64,000 nucleotides of DNA from Variovorax paradoxus (GTDB lineage: Bacteria > Pseudomonadota > Gammaproteobacteria > Burkholderiales > Burkholderiaceae_C). The stretch lies in assembly GCF_009755665.1 (NCBI RefSeq), contig NZ_CP046622.1, positions 3,906,001-3,970,000 on the forward strand. Direction: 5' to 3'. The notes beneath the pieces are model-generated. The model searched no databases and was not told where the DNA came from. It saw only the letters and a program-made list of their open reading frames with translations. Positions 24,623 to 32,558 of this stretch are shown in pieces (the first letter of the stretch is position 1; the number at the start of each line of letters is the position of its first letter). Made by a program: the position numbers and the translations under genes.

Positions 24623-27600
24623 TCAGGCCGCTACCGATGGAGCAAACTGGTTGCGCAGGTGACGCGCCATGAAATTTCGCACCTCGTCGGCAGGCACCGG
24701 CTTGCACAGCCAGTAGCCCTGGGCCTCGTCGCATCCTCGGGCGCGCAGGTAGTCGAACTGGTCCGAGGTTTCGATCCCTTCGGCCACTACCTTCATTCGC
24801 AGTCCATGGGCCAGGGTGATGATGCCGTCGATGAGCGCTCGTGCGTCGGCGTCTTGCGAAAGGTCGTTGATGAAGGAACGGTCGATCTTGACCGACGAGA
24901 GCGGAAAGTGCTTCAGGTAAGAAAGCGAGGAATAGCCGGTTCCGAAATCGTCGATGGCAAGCCCCACGCCCATGTCCCGGATCGTCCGCAGCAATTGCGC
25001 GGCATGCTCGGGGTTCGCCATTACCGCGCCTTCGGTAACTTCCAGCTCCAGCAGCGACGGCTTTAGGCCGGAGGCGTCCAGAACGGAGCGTATGTCTGCA
25101 ACGAGCGTGCGGCTCTCGAACTGGCGCGGCGACAGATTGACGCTCATCAACACATCCGGCAAACCGAATTCCTGCCACGAACGCGAATCGGCGCAGGCCT
25201 TCTGCAGCGCCCACTTGCCCAAGGAGACGATCAGGCCGATTTCTTCGGCGATCGGAATGAACTGCATCGGCGGAATCATGCCCAGAACCGGATGGTGCCA
25301 GCGCATGAGCGCCTCGACGCCGACGATGCGCCGGGTCTGCAGGTTCATCTTGGGCTGGTAGTGCATCTCCAGCTCGCCGCGCTCCAGGGCATGGCGCAGC
25401 GCGCTTTCCAGCATCAGCTGTTCGGTACTCTGCGCGTTCATCTTCGCAGCGTAGAACCGGAAGGTGTTGCGGCCTCTTTCCTTGGCCCGGTACATCGCCG
25501 TGTCGGCGTTCTTCAACAGCGCTTCGGCGTCGCCGCCGTCGTCCGGGTAGATGCTCACGCCGACGCTGGCGGTAACGTGCAGCTCGCGCCCGGCAATGGC
25601 GAAAGGCTCGGCGCAACAGGCCAGTACTTTTTCGGTAAGCACCGCGGCATCGTTCGCGCTGGACAGGTTCTCCAGCAACAGCACGAACTCGTCGCCGCCG
25701 AAACGCGCCACGACATCGGCTTCACGCAGCAGTGCGGTGAGCCGTTCGCCGCAGATCTTGATCATCTCGTCGCCCACGCCATGGCCCAGCGTGTCGTTGA
25801 TGTGCTTGAACCGGTCCAGGTCGACGAACAACACTGCGAACTGCTTCTGCTGGCGGTTGCTGCGCTTGATGGCGCGGGCAAGCTCGTGCTGGAGCGCGGC
25901 CCGGTTGAACAAGCCGGTCAGTTCGTCGTGACTGGCCATGAAACGAAGGCTTCTCTCAGCCATCTTGCGTTGCTTGTACTGGGCGACCTGCAAGGCGATT
26001 ACGCGCAGCGACTCCTGCGTCTCGGGGTCGACCGCGTACGTATTGGAGCCAAGAAGCTCCAGCGCCGTGGTCGAACCGGTGATGACCATCGGCACGATGA
26101 CGCCCACAGTCAGCCCGGCCCGGCCGGCGAGCACGTCGCGCGCAAACTCGCTCGGAGCCGCTGGCAGGTCGATTTGCACGATGCCGCCGGTTGCAAAGGC
26201 GCGGCCCAGCGAACCTTCCTCAGGCCGGTATTCGAGCAGCCGGCTCTCGGAGACGAACTGCCGCACCGCCGGGGACACGCCGTCGGCGTGCCAGGCGGCG
26301 GCGCAGCGAACCGCGCCGTCTTCCCCAACGCTCCACAGTGCACCGCAGTCCCAGCGCAGGTCGGTGCATACGGCCTCCAGGGCTTGCGTGATTACCGTCT
26401 CGGCCCCGCCATCGCCGGCAAGCATGCGTGCGATCTTGTACTCGAGCTTCTGGCGCAGCGCGTCCTTGCGCGGACGCGTGGCGTCGCGCACGGTGCCGCG
26501 CACCAGCGTCTTTCCGTTGTCTTCGATCGACTGTGCAATGACGTGGAGCCAACGTTCGGTGCCATCTGGCAGGCACAGGCGATGCTCGAATTCGCTGCGT
26601 TCCACAGACGTGGAAACCGCTGCGATCTGCTGTTCGACCAGGGCGCGTTCTTCGGCCGGAACACGCAAGAGCAGAGCGGGCAGGTCCGGCAGCAAGGAGC
26701 CGGCATCGAAGCCGAGGATGCGCCGAGCCTCTTCGGAGCATTGCAGGGCTCCGGTTTCGCGGTCGAGCATCCAGCTGCCCAGGCTTGCCAGGTGCTGGGC
26801 CTCCTCCAACTGCCGCTCGCTGGTGCGCAGGTGGATGGTCATCTCGTTGGCCAGGACCTGGGCGCGGCTGCGCGAGGTGGTCAACGAAAAGACGATGCCG
26901 GCAAGCAGCATGCTGGTGGCCAGCCCTGCAAAGACGATGAACCACGGAATGGCCTTGTCGAGCGGCCCGAAGACCTGGTTTTCATCTTGACTGACTTCCA
27001 CAAGCCAGGAGTGGCCGCCCAACTCGAAGCCGAACATGCGCTCGAGGCTGCGCGCCGGCTCGGCACCGGGCTTACCCAAGGCCGCGCTGTCGAACAGCAG
27101 TTGCTGCTCGTCGAATGAGGTGGGCGCTACGGACCTGGTTTCGAGGCGCGTTCCGATTGCTCCCTGGCCCGGCCCGGCAGTGATCAACCGCAACCGGACC
27201 GTCCTGTCGGCGCCAACCACGTCGCTCAACATTCCTGCAACGCTGAAGCCCGCGCCGACCGAACCCACATAGGCACTGCGCCGCCGTTCGAGCGTATCGA
27301 GCGGTTGTCTTGGGCGATAGACCGGCAGCCGCATTGCCAGTCCGATGTCGGACTCGCGGCCCGCGAGGCGGACCTTGCGGCCGGACATGACGAGCCCGCC
27401 GGTGTCGCGCCCCTGCTCGAGCGAGTCTCCCCTGTTGGGCATCGCGCCCAGGTCATTGCCGAGCAGCCTCTCGTTTCCGGCGTGCGGTTCGACGTAGACC
27501 AGCGGATAGTATGTTTCCCGCTCGCCCGGCGGCTTGATGGCAAAGCTCGACGCAACGCCAGCATCGAGCCCGGCATCGCCGCGGACCCTTTGCTCGAAGG

Positions 27601-27940
27601 CCTGCTTCTCGTCGGCCGCAACACGGGGCGCGTAGTTCACGGCCTGGAAACCCGGGTAGGCGCGTGCCAGGTTCAGGCCCGCGACGTAGTCCGTGAAATC
27701 GCTCCGCGTGACGGCCTCGGAGGTGTTGAACCGGGCACGCAGTCCGATCAGGACGGCAATGTAGTCGTCGAAGCGGGCTTCGACCTTGCGTGCGAGATCG
27801 AAGGCGGCTGCATCGAAGCGCGCTTGAGCGCTGCGCCCGATCTCCTGGCGGGCGGAGACACCGAGGGCGATCGAGAGCGCCGCGCCCGCCACGAAAATCA
27901 TCAGCGGCAAGCGAATCCTGACCCAGACGGACAATGACAT
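24623..27940 (-). CDS. CHASE-PAS-GAF-GGDEF-EAL c-di-GMP protein
   Basis: A 1105-residue membrane sensor starting at ATG 27940 (the longer upstream frame is not protein-like). A first transmembrane helix (about 8-28), a periplasmic CHASE domain (about 70-270) and a second helix near 330 precede PAS and GAF domains. The GGDEF motif is intact at 747-751, with an upstream RxxD inhibitory site, so cyclase activity is possible. The EAL motif (E876) reads EALMRW and DDFGTGYSS is also present, so the phosphodiesterase domain looks competent. It sets cyclic di-GMP in response to an external signal. The gene is divergent from an HDOD gene. Confidence 0.93.
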   Translation of the reverse strand: MSLSVWVRIRLPLMIFVAGAALSIALGVSARQEIGRSAQARFDAAAFDLARKVEARFDDYIAVLIGLRARFNTSEAVTRSDFTDYVAGLNLARAYPGFQAVNYAPRVAADEKQAFEQRVRGDAGLDAGVASSFAIKPPGERETYYPLVYVEPHAGNERLLGNDLGAMPNRGDSLEQGRDTGGLVMSGRKVRLAGRESDIGLAMRLPVYRPRQPLDTLERRRSAYVGSVGAGFSVAGMLSDVVGADRTVRLRLITAGPGQGAIGTRLETRSVAPTSFDEQQLLFDSAALGKPGAEPARSLERMFGFELGGHSWLVEVSQDENQVFGPLDKAIPWFIVFAGLATSMLLAGIVFSLTTSRSRAQVLANEMTIHLRTSERQLEEAQHLASLGSWMLDRETGALQCSEEARRILGFDAGSLLPDLPALLLRVPAEERALVEQQIAAVSTSVERSEFEHRLCLPDGTERWLHVIAQSIEDNGKTLVRGTVRDATRPRKDALRQKLEYKIARMLAGDGGAETVITQALEAVCTDLRWDCGALWSVGEDGAVRCAAAWHADGVSPAVRQFVSESRLLEYRPEEGSLGRAFATGGIVQIDLPAAPSEFARDVLAGRAGLTVGVIVPMVITGSTTALELLGSNTYAVDPETQESLRVIALQVAQYKQRKMAERSLRFMASHDELTGLFNRAALQHELARAIKRSNRQQKQFAVLFVDLDRFKHINDTLGHGVGDEMIKICGERLTALLREADVVARFGGDEFVLLLENLSSANDAAVLTEKVLACCAEPFAIAGRELHVTASVGVSIYPDDGGDAEALLKNADTAMYRAKERGRNTFRFYAAKMNAQSTEQLMLESALRHALERGELEMHYQPKMNLQTRRIVGVEALMRWHHPVLGMIPPMQFIPIAEEIGLIVSLGKWALQKACADSRSWQEFGLPDVLMSVNLSPRQFESRTLVADIRSVLDASGLKPSLLELEVTEGAVMANPEHAAQLLRTIRDMGVGLAIDDFGTGYSSLSYLKHFPLSSVKIDRSFINDLSQDADARALIDGIITLAHGLRMKVVAEGIETSDQFDYLRARGCDEAQGYWLCKPVPADEVRNFMARHLRNQFAPSVAA

Positions 27941-28344
27941 TGGATAGGACCCTGTCGTTGTACTGGCCAATTGGCTCTGGAGGCCGCAGCGCGGCCCGCA
28001 GAGAACGCAGCGGGTTGTATCTTTTGTCGCAATATATACATCCGCACCGAGAGCGTCACGCAATTTGTATTGCGGTTCGGCGCTGGGGCGACGAGCAAAT
28101 AGCGCCTTGCATCCCGATGTAGCAGCCCCGCAGCGAAGCACATCCCCCAAATGCGGTATGGCAAAGCGAAAGCGCCGACGGCAAAGTCGGCCCCATCAAA
28201 AGACGATTGCCCCGCAAATGCACTGGTGTTGCTGGAAGTCTGCAAACGGGCCGCAGGAAAGGGTCCGATGCCTGAAGACATCAACATGTAACACTATAGT
28301 TGCAGCACAATTCCTGGCAGCGAAAACTACAGCCTGAGATCGCC
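27941..28344. other. 404-base divergent intergenic region
   Basis: No plausible gene is seen between the GGDEF-EAL and HDOD genes. The region is less GC-rich than its neighbours, with an AT-rich run CAATATATAC near 28030 and TGTAACACTATAGTTGCAGC near 28287-28306, so it likely carries both promoters. Confidence 0.5.
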
Positions 28345-29172
28345 ATGACCCTGGACGAACTGTTTGCCGAAAGCCATTTGCTTCCCACGGTGCCCAAGGT
28401 GGTGTTCGACTTGATCGAGCTCTTGCGCAACGAGGACGCCTCCATTCCCGTGGTTGCACGCAAGATCGAGCTCGACCAGGTGCTGACGGCCCGGGTGCTG
28501 CGCATGGCCAACTCGCCGTATTTCGGGCTGCGCCGCAAGATCCTCTCGATTCAGGACGCGATCCAGTTGCTGGGTTTCTCGTCCATCCGCTCGCTGGTGG
28601 TGAGCTCTGGCCTTACGGGCACGTTCCGCAAGGTCGACGGGGTGCATCTGCCGTCTTTCTGGTCGCACAGCCTGCGCGTGGCGGCGGTGGCCCGCTACCT
28701 TGCCGGCAAGACCCGCAGCGTGGACCAGAGCCTTGCGTTCACCGTGGGCAGCATGCACGCCATCGGCCACCTGATCATGGCCGGCGCCATGAAGGAGCAA
28801 ATGGCCAGGCTCAACGCCGTGCATCCTTTCGACATGATGGGGCGGCTCGAGGTCGAGCGGCAGAAGTTCGGCTTTCACTACGGCGAAGTGGGCGCCCGGC
28901 TGGCTGCCCGCTGGGAGTTTGCGCCCGAGTTCATCAGCGCCCTTTCTTGCTTTGCCAACCCGATGGAAGCCGAGCAGGTCGACCCGCTGGCCAATGTGCT
29001 GCACCTTGCCGTCTGGCGCGTTGCGCTGGAGCGCGAAGGCCTGCGCATTGGTGACGCGCAGCACGTGTGGCCGGCGCAACCGGCCGATGCCATCGGGCTT
29101 TCTGAAGACGTGATGCAGGAGATGCCGGCGCCTCGCGAGCTGGCGTCCGACCTGGAATCGATGATCGCCTGA
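28345..29172 (+). CDS. HDOD-domain signalling protein
   Basis: A 275-residue single-domain HDOD protein. The ATG at 28345 is chosen over the upstream TTG because the family N-terminus (LLPTVPKVVFDLIELLRNEDASIPVVARKIE) begins here. The LTARVLRMANSPYFGLRRKILSIQDAIQLLGFSSIRSLVV stretch is the core HDOD signature. HD-superfamily metal residues are not complete, as is normal for HDOD, so it is probably a non-enzymatic signalling scaffold. It is divergent from the c-di-GMP enzyme, and a joint role in motility or biofilm control is plausible but not shown. Confidence 0.88.
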   Translation: MTLDELFAESHLLPTVPKVVFDLIELLRNEDASIPVVARKIELDQVLTARVLRMANSPYFGLRRKILSIQDAIQLLGFSSIRSLVVSSGLTGTFRKVDGVHLPSFWSHSLRVAAVARYLAGKTRSVDQSLAFTVGSMHAIGHLIMAGAMKEQMARLNAVHPFDMMGRLEVERQKFGFHYGEVGARLAARWEFAPEFISALSCFANPMEAEQVDPLANVLHLAVWRVALEREGLRIGDAQHVWPAQPADAIGLSEDVMQEMPAPRELASDLESMIA

Positions 29173-29190
29173 TCGTTTGACAGCCCGTTG

Positions 29191-29215
29191 AGGGCGGTGC
29201 GTGCCGCCCTGTTTT
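29191..29215 (+). terminator. Rho-independent terminator after HDOD gene
   Basis: AGGGCGG and CCGCCCT form a perfect 7-bp stem around a TGCGTG loop, followed by GTTTT, 18 bases after the HDOD stop codon. Confidence 0.7.
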
Positions 29216-29303
29216 GCCTGGCTTCGGCCAGCGCCTCCTTCTTTCCCTCCCCTCTGATCGAGCCTTGAACGGTGCCGCACGAAGATGCGGCGGGCACAGT
29301 CGT

Positions 29304-29337
29304 TTGACTTTTTTAGATATATCGAAAATAATTTCGA
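29304..29337 (+). promoter_or_regulatory. padR promoter with overlapping palindrome
   Basis: TTGACT (29304-29309), 17 bases, then AATAAT (29327-29332) is a near-consensus sigma70 promoter. The palindrome TCGAAA-N4-TTTCGA (29322-29337) covers the -10 box, an ideal site for autorepression by the PadR protein encoded just downstream. Confidence 0.7.
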
Positions 29338-29359
29338 CATACTTCGAGAGGACATCGAT

Positions 29360-29929
29360 ATGCGACACCCCCACTTCGGCCAACACCATCACCACCACTG
29401 CCACACGCCCCGTGGCGAGCACGAAGACGGCCTTTCAGGTGGCCGTGGCGGGCGCGGCGGCGGGCGGGTGTTCGGCCATGGCGGCCTGCGTTTTGTGCTG
29501 CTGCGGCTCATTGCTGACAAGCCGGCCCACGGCTACGAGCTCATCAAGGCCATTGAAGACCGCCTGGGCGGCAGCTATGCGCCGAGCCCCGGCGTGGTGT
29601 ACCCCACGCTCACGCTGCTCGAAGAAATGGGATACCTGAGCGTGGAAACCGCCGACACAGGCGGGCGCAAGCGCTACAGCATCACGGCCAGCGGCCAGGA
29701 GTTTCTGGCCGCCAACAGCGACACGGCCGACGCGATGATGGCCCGCATGAACGGCGGCGTCGACGGCGCCGGCCCGCGCGGCGGGCGCCCGCCGCAGGTA
29801 ACGCGCGCCATCGAAAACCTGAAGCTCGCCATGCGCATGCGCCTCTCGGGCCCGCCCCTTACAGAACAACAAGCCCACGATTTCGCCGCGGTGCTCGACA
29901 GCGCCGCCCAGCAACTGGAACGCATCTAG
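29360..29929 (+). CDS. PadR-family regulator with His-rich N-terminus
   Basis: A 189-residue regulator starting at ATG 29360, which follows the ribosome site GAGAGGA. The N-terminal 45 residues are unusual: a cluster of His plus Cys (H-H-H-H-H-C-H) and then a Gly/Arg-rich linker. The PadR winged helix follows (RFVLLRLIADKPAHGYELIKAIEDRLGG..PSPGVVYPTLTLLEEMGYL). A C-terminal helix would dimerize. It is 15 bases upstream of a siderophore-interacting protein gene, and similar padR-SIP pairs regulate iron-related reduction. The His cluster suggests metal sensing, but that is inference. Confidence 0.9.
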   Translation: MRHPHFGQHHHHHCHTPRGEHEDGLSGGRGGRGGGRVFGHGGLRFVLLRLIADKPAHGYELIKAIEDRLGGSYAPSPGVVYPTLTLLEEMGYLSVETADTGGRKRYSITASGQEFLAANSDTADAMMARMNGGVDGAGPRGGRPPQVTRAIENLKLAMRMRLSGPPLTEQQAHDFAAVLDSAAQQLERI

Positions 29930-29944
29930 AAAGTTCTTTCTGAA

Positions 29945-30790
29945 ATGACCGACTTCTCGACCGACACATCTACCGCATCCTCCTTGCCCGACCGCACGCC
30001 GCGCCGCGTGCGGCACGAGCTTCGCTTTCGCCGGCTCACGGTAAAAGCAGTGCAGCGCATCACGCCGCACCTGATCCGCGTCACGCTCACGGGCGACGAC
30101 CTCGCGGGCTTCACGAGCCCGGGCTTCGACGACCACTCGAAGGTCTTTTTTCCCGATGCCACGACAGGCGAGCTCACGCTGCCGACCATGGGGCCCGACG
30201 GCCCGGTGTGGCCCGCAAGCGGCCGGCCGACCATGCGCGACTACACGCCGCGCCGGTATGACGCACAGGCCAACACGCTGGAGCTCGACTTCGCGCTGCA
30301 CGAAGCCGGCCCCGCCACCCAGTGGGCCGAACAGGCCAAGCCCGGCAGCGTGATCGGCGTGGGCGGGCCGCGCGGCTCGTTCATCGTGCCGACCGATTTC
30401 GACTGGCACCTGCTGATCGGCGACGACACCGCCCTGCCCGCCATCGCACGGCGCCTGGCCGAGCTGCCGGCCGGTGCGCGCGTGGTGGTGATGGCCGAGG
30501 TCGACAGCGAGGCGGACCAGGTGCCGTTCGAAACGCAGGCTGAGCTCACGCTGCAGTGGGTGCACCGCAAGGGCGCGGAACCGGGGTTGAGCCCGGTGCT
30601 GCTCGATGCGCTCAAGGCAATGAAGCTGCCGGCGGGTGACTTTCACGCCTGGGTGGGATGCGAATCGGCCATTGCAAAGGCCCTGCGCGCGCACCTGGTG
30701 GGCGAGCGCGGCGCCAATCCGAAGTGGGTTCGCGCGTCAGGCTACTGGCGCCGCGGTGCCGTGGCCACGCACGACACGCACGACGAGTAG
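29945..30790 (+). CDS. Siderophore-interacting protein (FAD-dependent ferric reductase)
   Basis: A 281-residue cytoplasmic flavoprotein of the ViuB/SIP type that releases iron from ferric siderophores by reduction. The FAD-binding motif is RDYTPRRYD (about 98-106), followed by the GSVIGVGGPRGSF segment and the NAD-binding-like DWHLLIGDDTALPAIARRL. The C-terminal region has the W-V-G-C-E-S-A motif of the family. It is cotranscribed with the PadR gene just upstream. No siderophore synthesis or TonB receptor genes are near. Confidence 0.92.
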   Translation: MTDFSTDTSTASSLPDRTPRRVRHELRFRRLTVKAVQRITPHLIRVTLTGDDLAGFTSPGFDDHSKVFFPDATTGELTLPTMGPDGPVWPASGRPTMRDYTPRRYDAQANTLELDFALHEAGPATQWAEQAKPGSVIGVGGPRGSFIVPTDFDWHLLIGDDTALPAIARRLAELPAGARVVVMAEVDSEADQVPFETQAELTLQWVHRKGAEPGLSPVLLDALKAMKLPAGDFHAWVGCESAIAKALRAHLVGERGANPKWVRASGYWRRGAVATHDTHDE

Positions 30791-30798
30791 CCTTCTAT

Positions 30799-31776
30799 TC
30801 AAAGCCAGCCGGCGCGCCTGAAGCGGTAGTAAAGATAGCTGCAGGTGCCGCCCATCAGCGCCAGCGCGGCCGCATAGCCGTAGCGAAGTTTCAGCTCCGG
30901 CATGTGCTCGAAGTTCATGCCCCAGATGCCGGCAAACGCAGTGCACACCGCAAAAATGCTGGCCCAGGCAGCAAGCCGCTTGGTCACTTCGCTCTCTTCG
31001 ATGGTGACCATCGACAGGTTCACCGAAATGGCCGTGCCAATGGTGTCGCGCATGGCGTCGATGGAACCGTTGATGCGAACCAGGTGGTCGGCCACGTCGC
31101 GAAAGTACTCCTGCGAGCTCACGCAGATCTGCGGCACTCGCCCGCCGTGCAGCTTGCCGGCCGCCTCGGTCAGCGGCGCCACCGCGCGCTTGAGGATCAT
31201 GCTGCGCCGCTTCAGGTCGTAAAGCTGCTTGATCTTGTCGCGCGCCGCGCCGCCCTGCGTAAAGATCTGCTGCTCGATGGATTCAAGCTCCACCTCGAGC
31301 GCGTCGATCACCGGAAAGTATCGATCGACCACCGCATCCATCAGCGCATACAGCACAAAGCCCGCACCGTTGCGCAGCAAGTCGGGCTCGCGCTCGCAGC
31401 GTTCGCGCACACCCAGAAAGCCCTGCTGGCTGCGGTTGCGCACCGAAAGCACGTAGTTCTTGCCGACGAACACGTCGACCTCGCCCACGTTCAAGGTGTG
31501 CTCGCCTTCGGTAGAGGGTTCGACCAGGTGCATCACCACGAAGAGCGAGTCGCCGTATTCCTCGACCTTGGGGCGCTGATGGCCGTGGTGCGCGTCTTCC
31601 ACCGCCAGGGGATGCAGGTTGAATTCGTCCTTCATCTGCGCCAGCTCTTCGGGCGTGGCGTCGCTCAGCGCCACCCACACAAAGCAGCCGGGGCGGACGA
31701 TGTACTCGCTGATGTCCTCGACCGGGATATCGGCGAGCTTGGCGCCGTTTTCGTAGGCCACGCAGTTGATCAGCAT
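30799..31776 (-). CDS. corA: Magnesium/cobalt transporter CorA
   Basis: A 325-residue CorA-family cation channel. A large N-terminal cytoplasmic domain ends in two transmembrane helices, with the signature G-M-N just after the first helix (AFAGIWGMNFEHMPEL) and a basic C-terminal end. The gene is downstream of and 33 bases from a small gene of unknown function on the same strand (31810-32433), so they may be cotranscribed. No magnesium riboswitch-like leader is visible because there is almost no leader. It is convergent with the siderophore-interacting protein gene. Confidence 0.94.
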   Translation of the reverse strand: MLINCVAYENGAKLADIPVEDISEYIVRPGCFVWVALSDATPEELAQMKDEFNLHPLAVEDAHHGHQRPKVEEYGDSLFVVMHLVEPSTEGEHTLNVGEVDVFVGKNYVLSVRNRSQQGFLGVRERCEREPDLLRNGAGFVLYALMDAVVDRYFPVIDALEVELESIEQQIFTQGGAARDKIKQLYDLKRRSMILKRAVAPLTEAAGKLHGGRVPQICVSSQEYFRDVADHLVRINGSIDAMRDTIGTAISVNLSMVTIEESEVTKRLAAWASIFAVCTAFAGIWGMNFEHMPELKLRYGYAAALALMGGTCSYLYYRFRRAGWL

Positions 31777-31809
31777 CGGTACTCGTCCATGGTCGATCTT
31801 GAAATGGGG

Positions 31810-32433
31810 TCAGGCCGCCGCATCCGGATTCGACGCCGCCGCCAGGGCCGCGGTGGCGGCCAGCGAAGCTTCGATTGCCTGCGTCTCGCTCTTGAACAGC
31901 GCCAAGCCTTTTTGGGCGAACGCAGAGTGGCTTGCAACGTCGGCCCACAGGCTGGCCGCGGCTTCGGCGCAGGTCAGTGATGTGAAGCGGATGCGGCCCT
32001 TTGCCAGTTCCGTGAAGCGCTTTTCGCGCAGGGGGTCGGCCCGGTCCCAGGCGCCGCCTATGAGCACTCGCCTGCCGCGCTTGACGCGGGGTTCCAGCTC
32101 GGCGAAGAACGGCAGCTTGGCGGACACCCAGCCCAGCATTCCGGAGTTCAACGCGGTGTCGAACGCCGTTGGGGCGGTGTGGGCCTTTGCGAAGTTGCGC
32201 AATGTGCCAAGCGTGTAGAGCAGCGGGTCTTTCGACCCGGCTGCACCGCCTTCCACCGGCCTGATGACGGGCGGGCCGTTGCCTGCTCGACCGTCGGGCC
32301 GCTTCGATTTGCGCAGGTCGGCAAGCTGGGCAGGCGACATGCAGAGGTAGAGCGCGGCAAACTCTGCGGGCAAGGTGGCGGTGTCCGGCAGCGCGTCCGC
32401 TCCAGGGCCTTTGAATTCATCCGGGTGAGCCAT
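31810..32433 (-). CDS. Hypothetical protein upstream of corA
   Basis: A 207-residue soluble protein; I choose ATG 32433 because AAGG lies at the right distance, with GTG 32451 possible. Residues 25-65 (FAALYLCMSPAQLADLRKSKRP....GPPVIRP) weakly resemble an AlpA/excisionase-like helix-turn-helix. The rest (about 75-200) is Ala-rich, with an R-R-V-L-I-G-G-A-W-D segment. I do not recognise the family. It is divergent from mutS and probably in one transcript with corA. Confidence 0.6.
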   Translation of the reverse strand: MAHPDEFKGPGADALPDTATLPAEFAALYLCMSPAQLADLRKSKRPDGRAGNGPPVIRPVEGGAAGSKDPLLYTLGTLRNFAKAHTAPTAFDTALNSGMLGWVSAKLPFFAELEPRVKRGRRVLIGGAWDRADPLREKRFTELAKGRIRFTSLTCAEAAASLWADVASHSAFAQKGLALFKSETQAIEASLAATAALAAASNPDAAA

Positions 32434-32558
32434 GGGCGCCTTGTTCTTCACGCGGGGTTTGCGTCAGCGGATTTTAGAGCGGCGGGTGCACGCCGGCCGG
32501 CCGCAACCGCCGCAATGGGCACCGGCTTGCCACTCGCTCGTCCCCGATAATCGCCCGA

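Noticed and set aside
25292..27118. A 608-codon open frame opposite the GGDEF-EAL gene
   Set aside because: Antisense to a complete domain protein; no recognisable motif.
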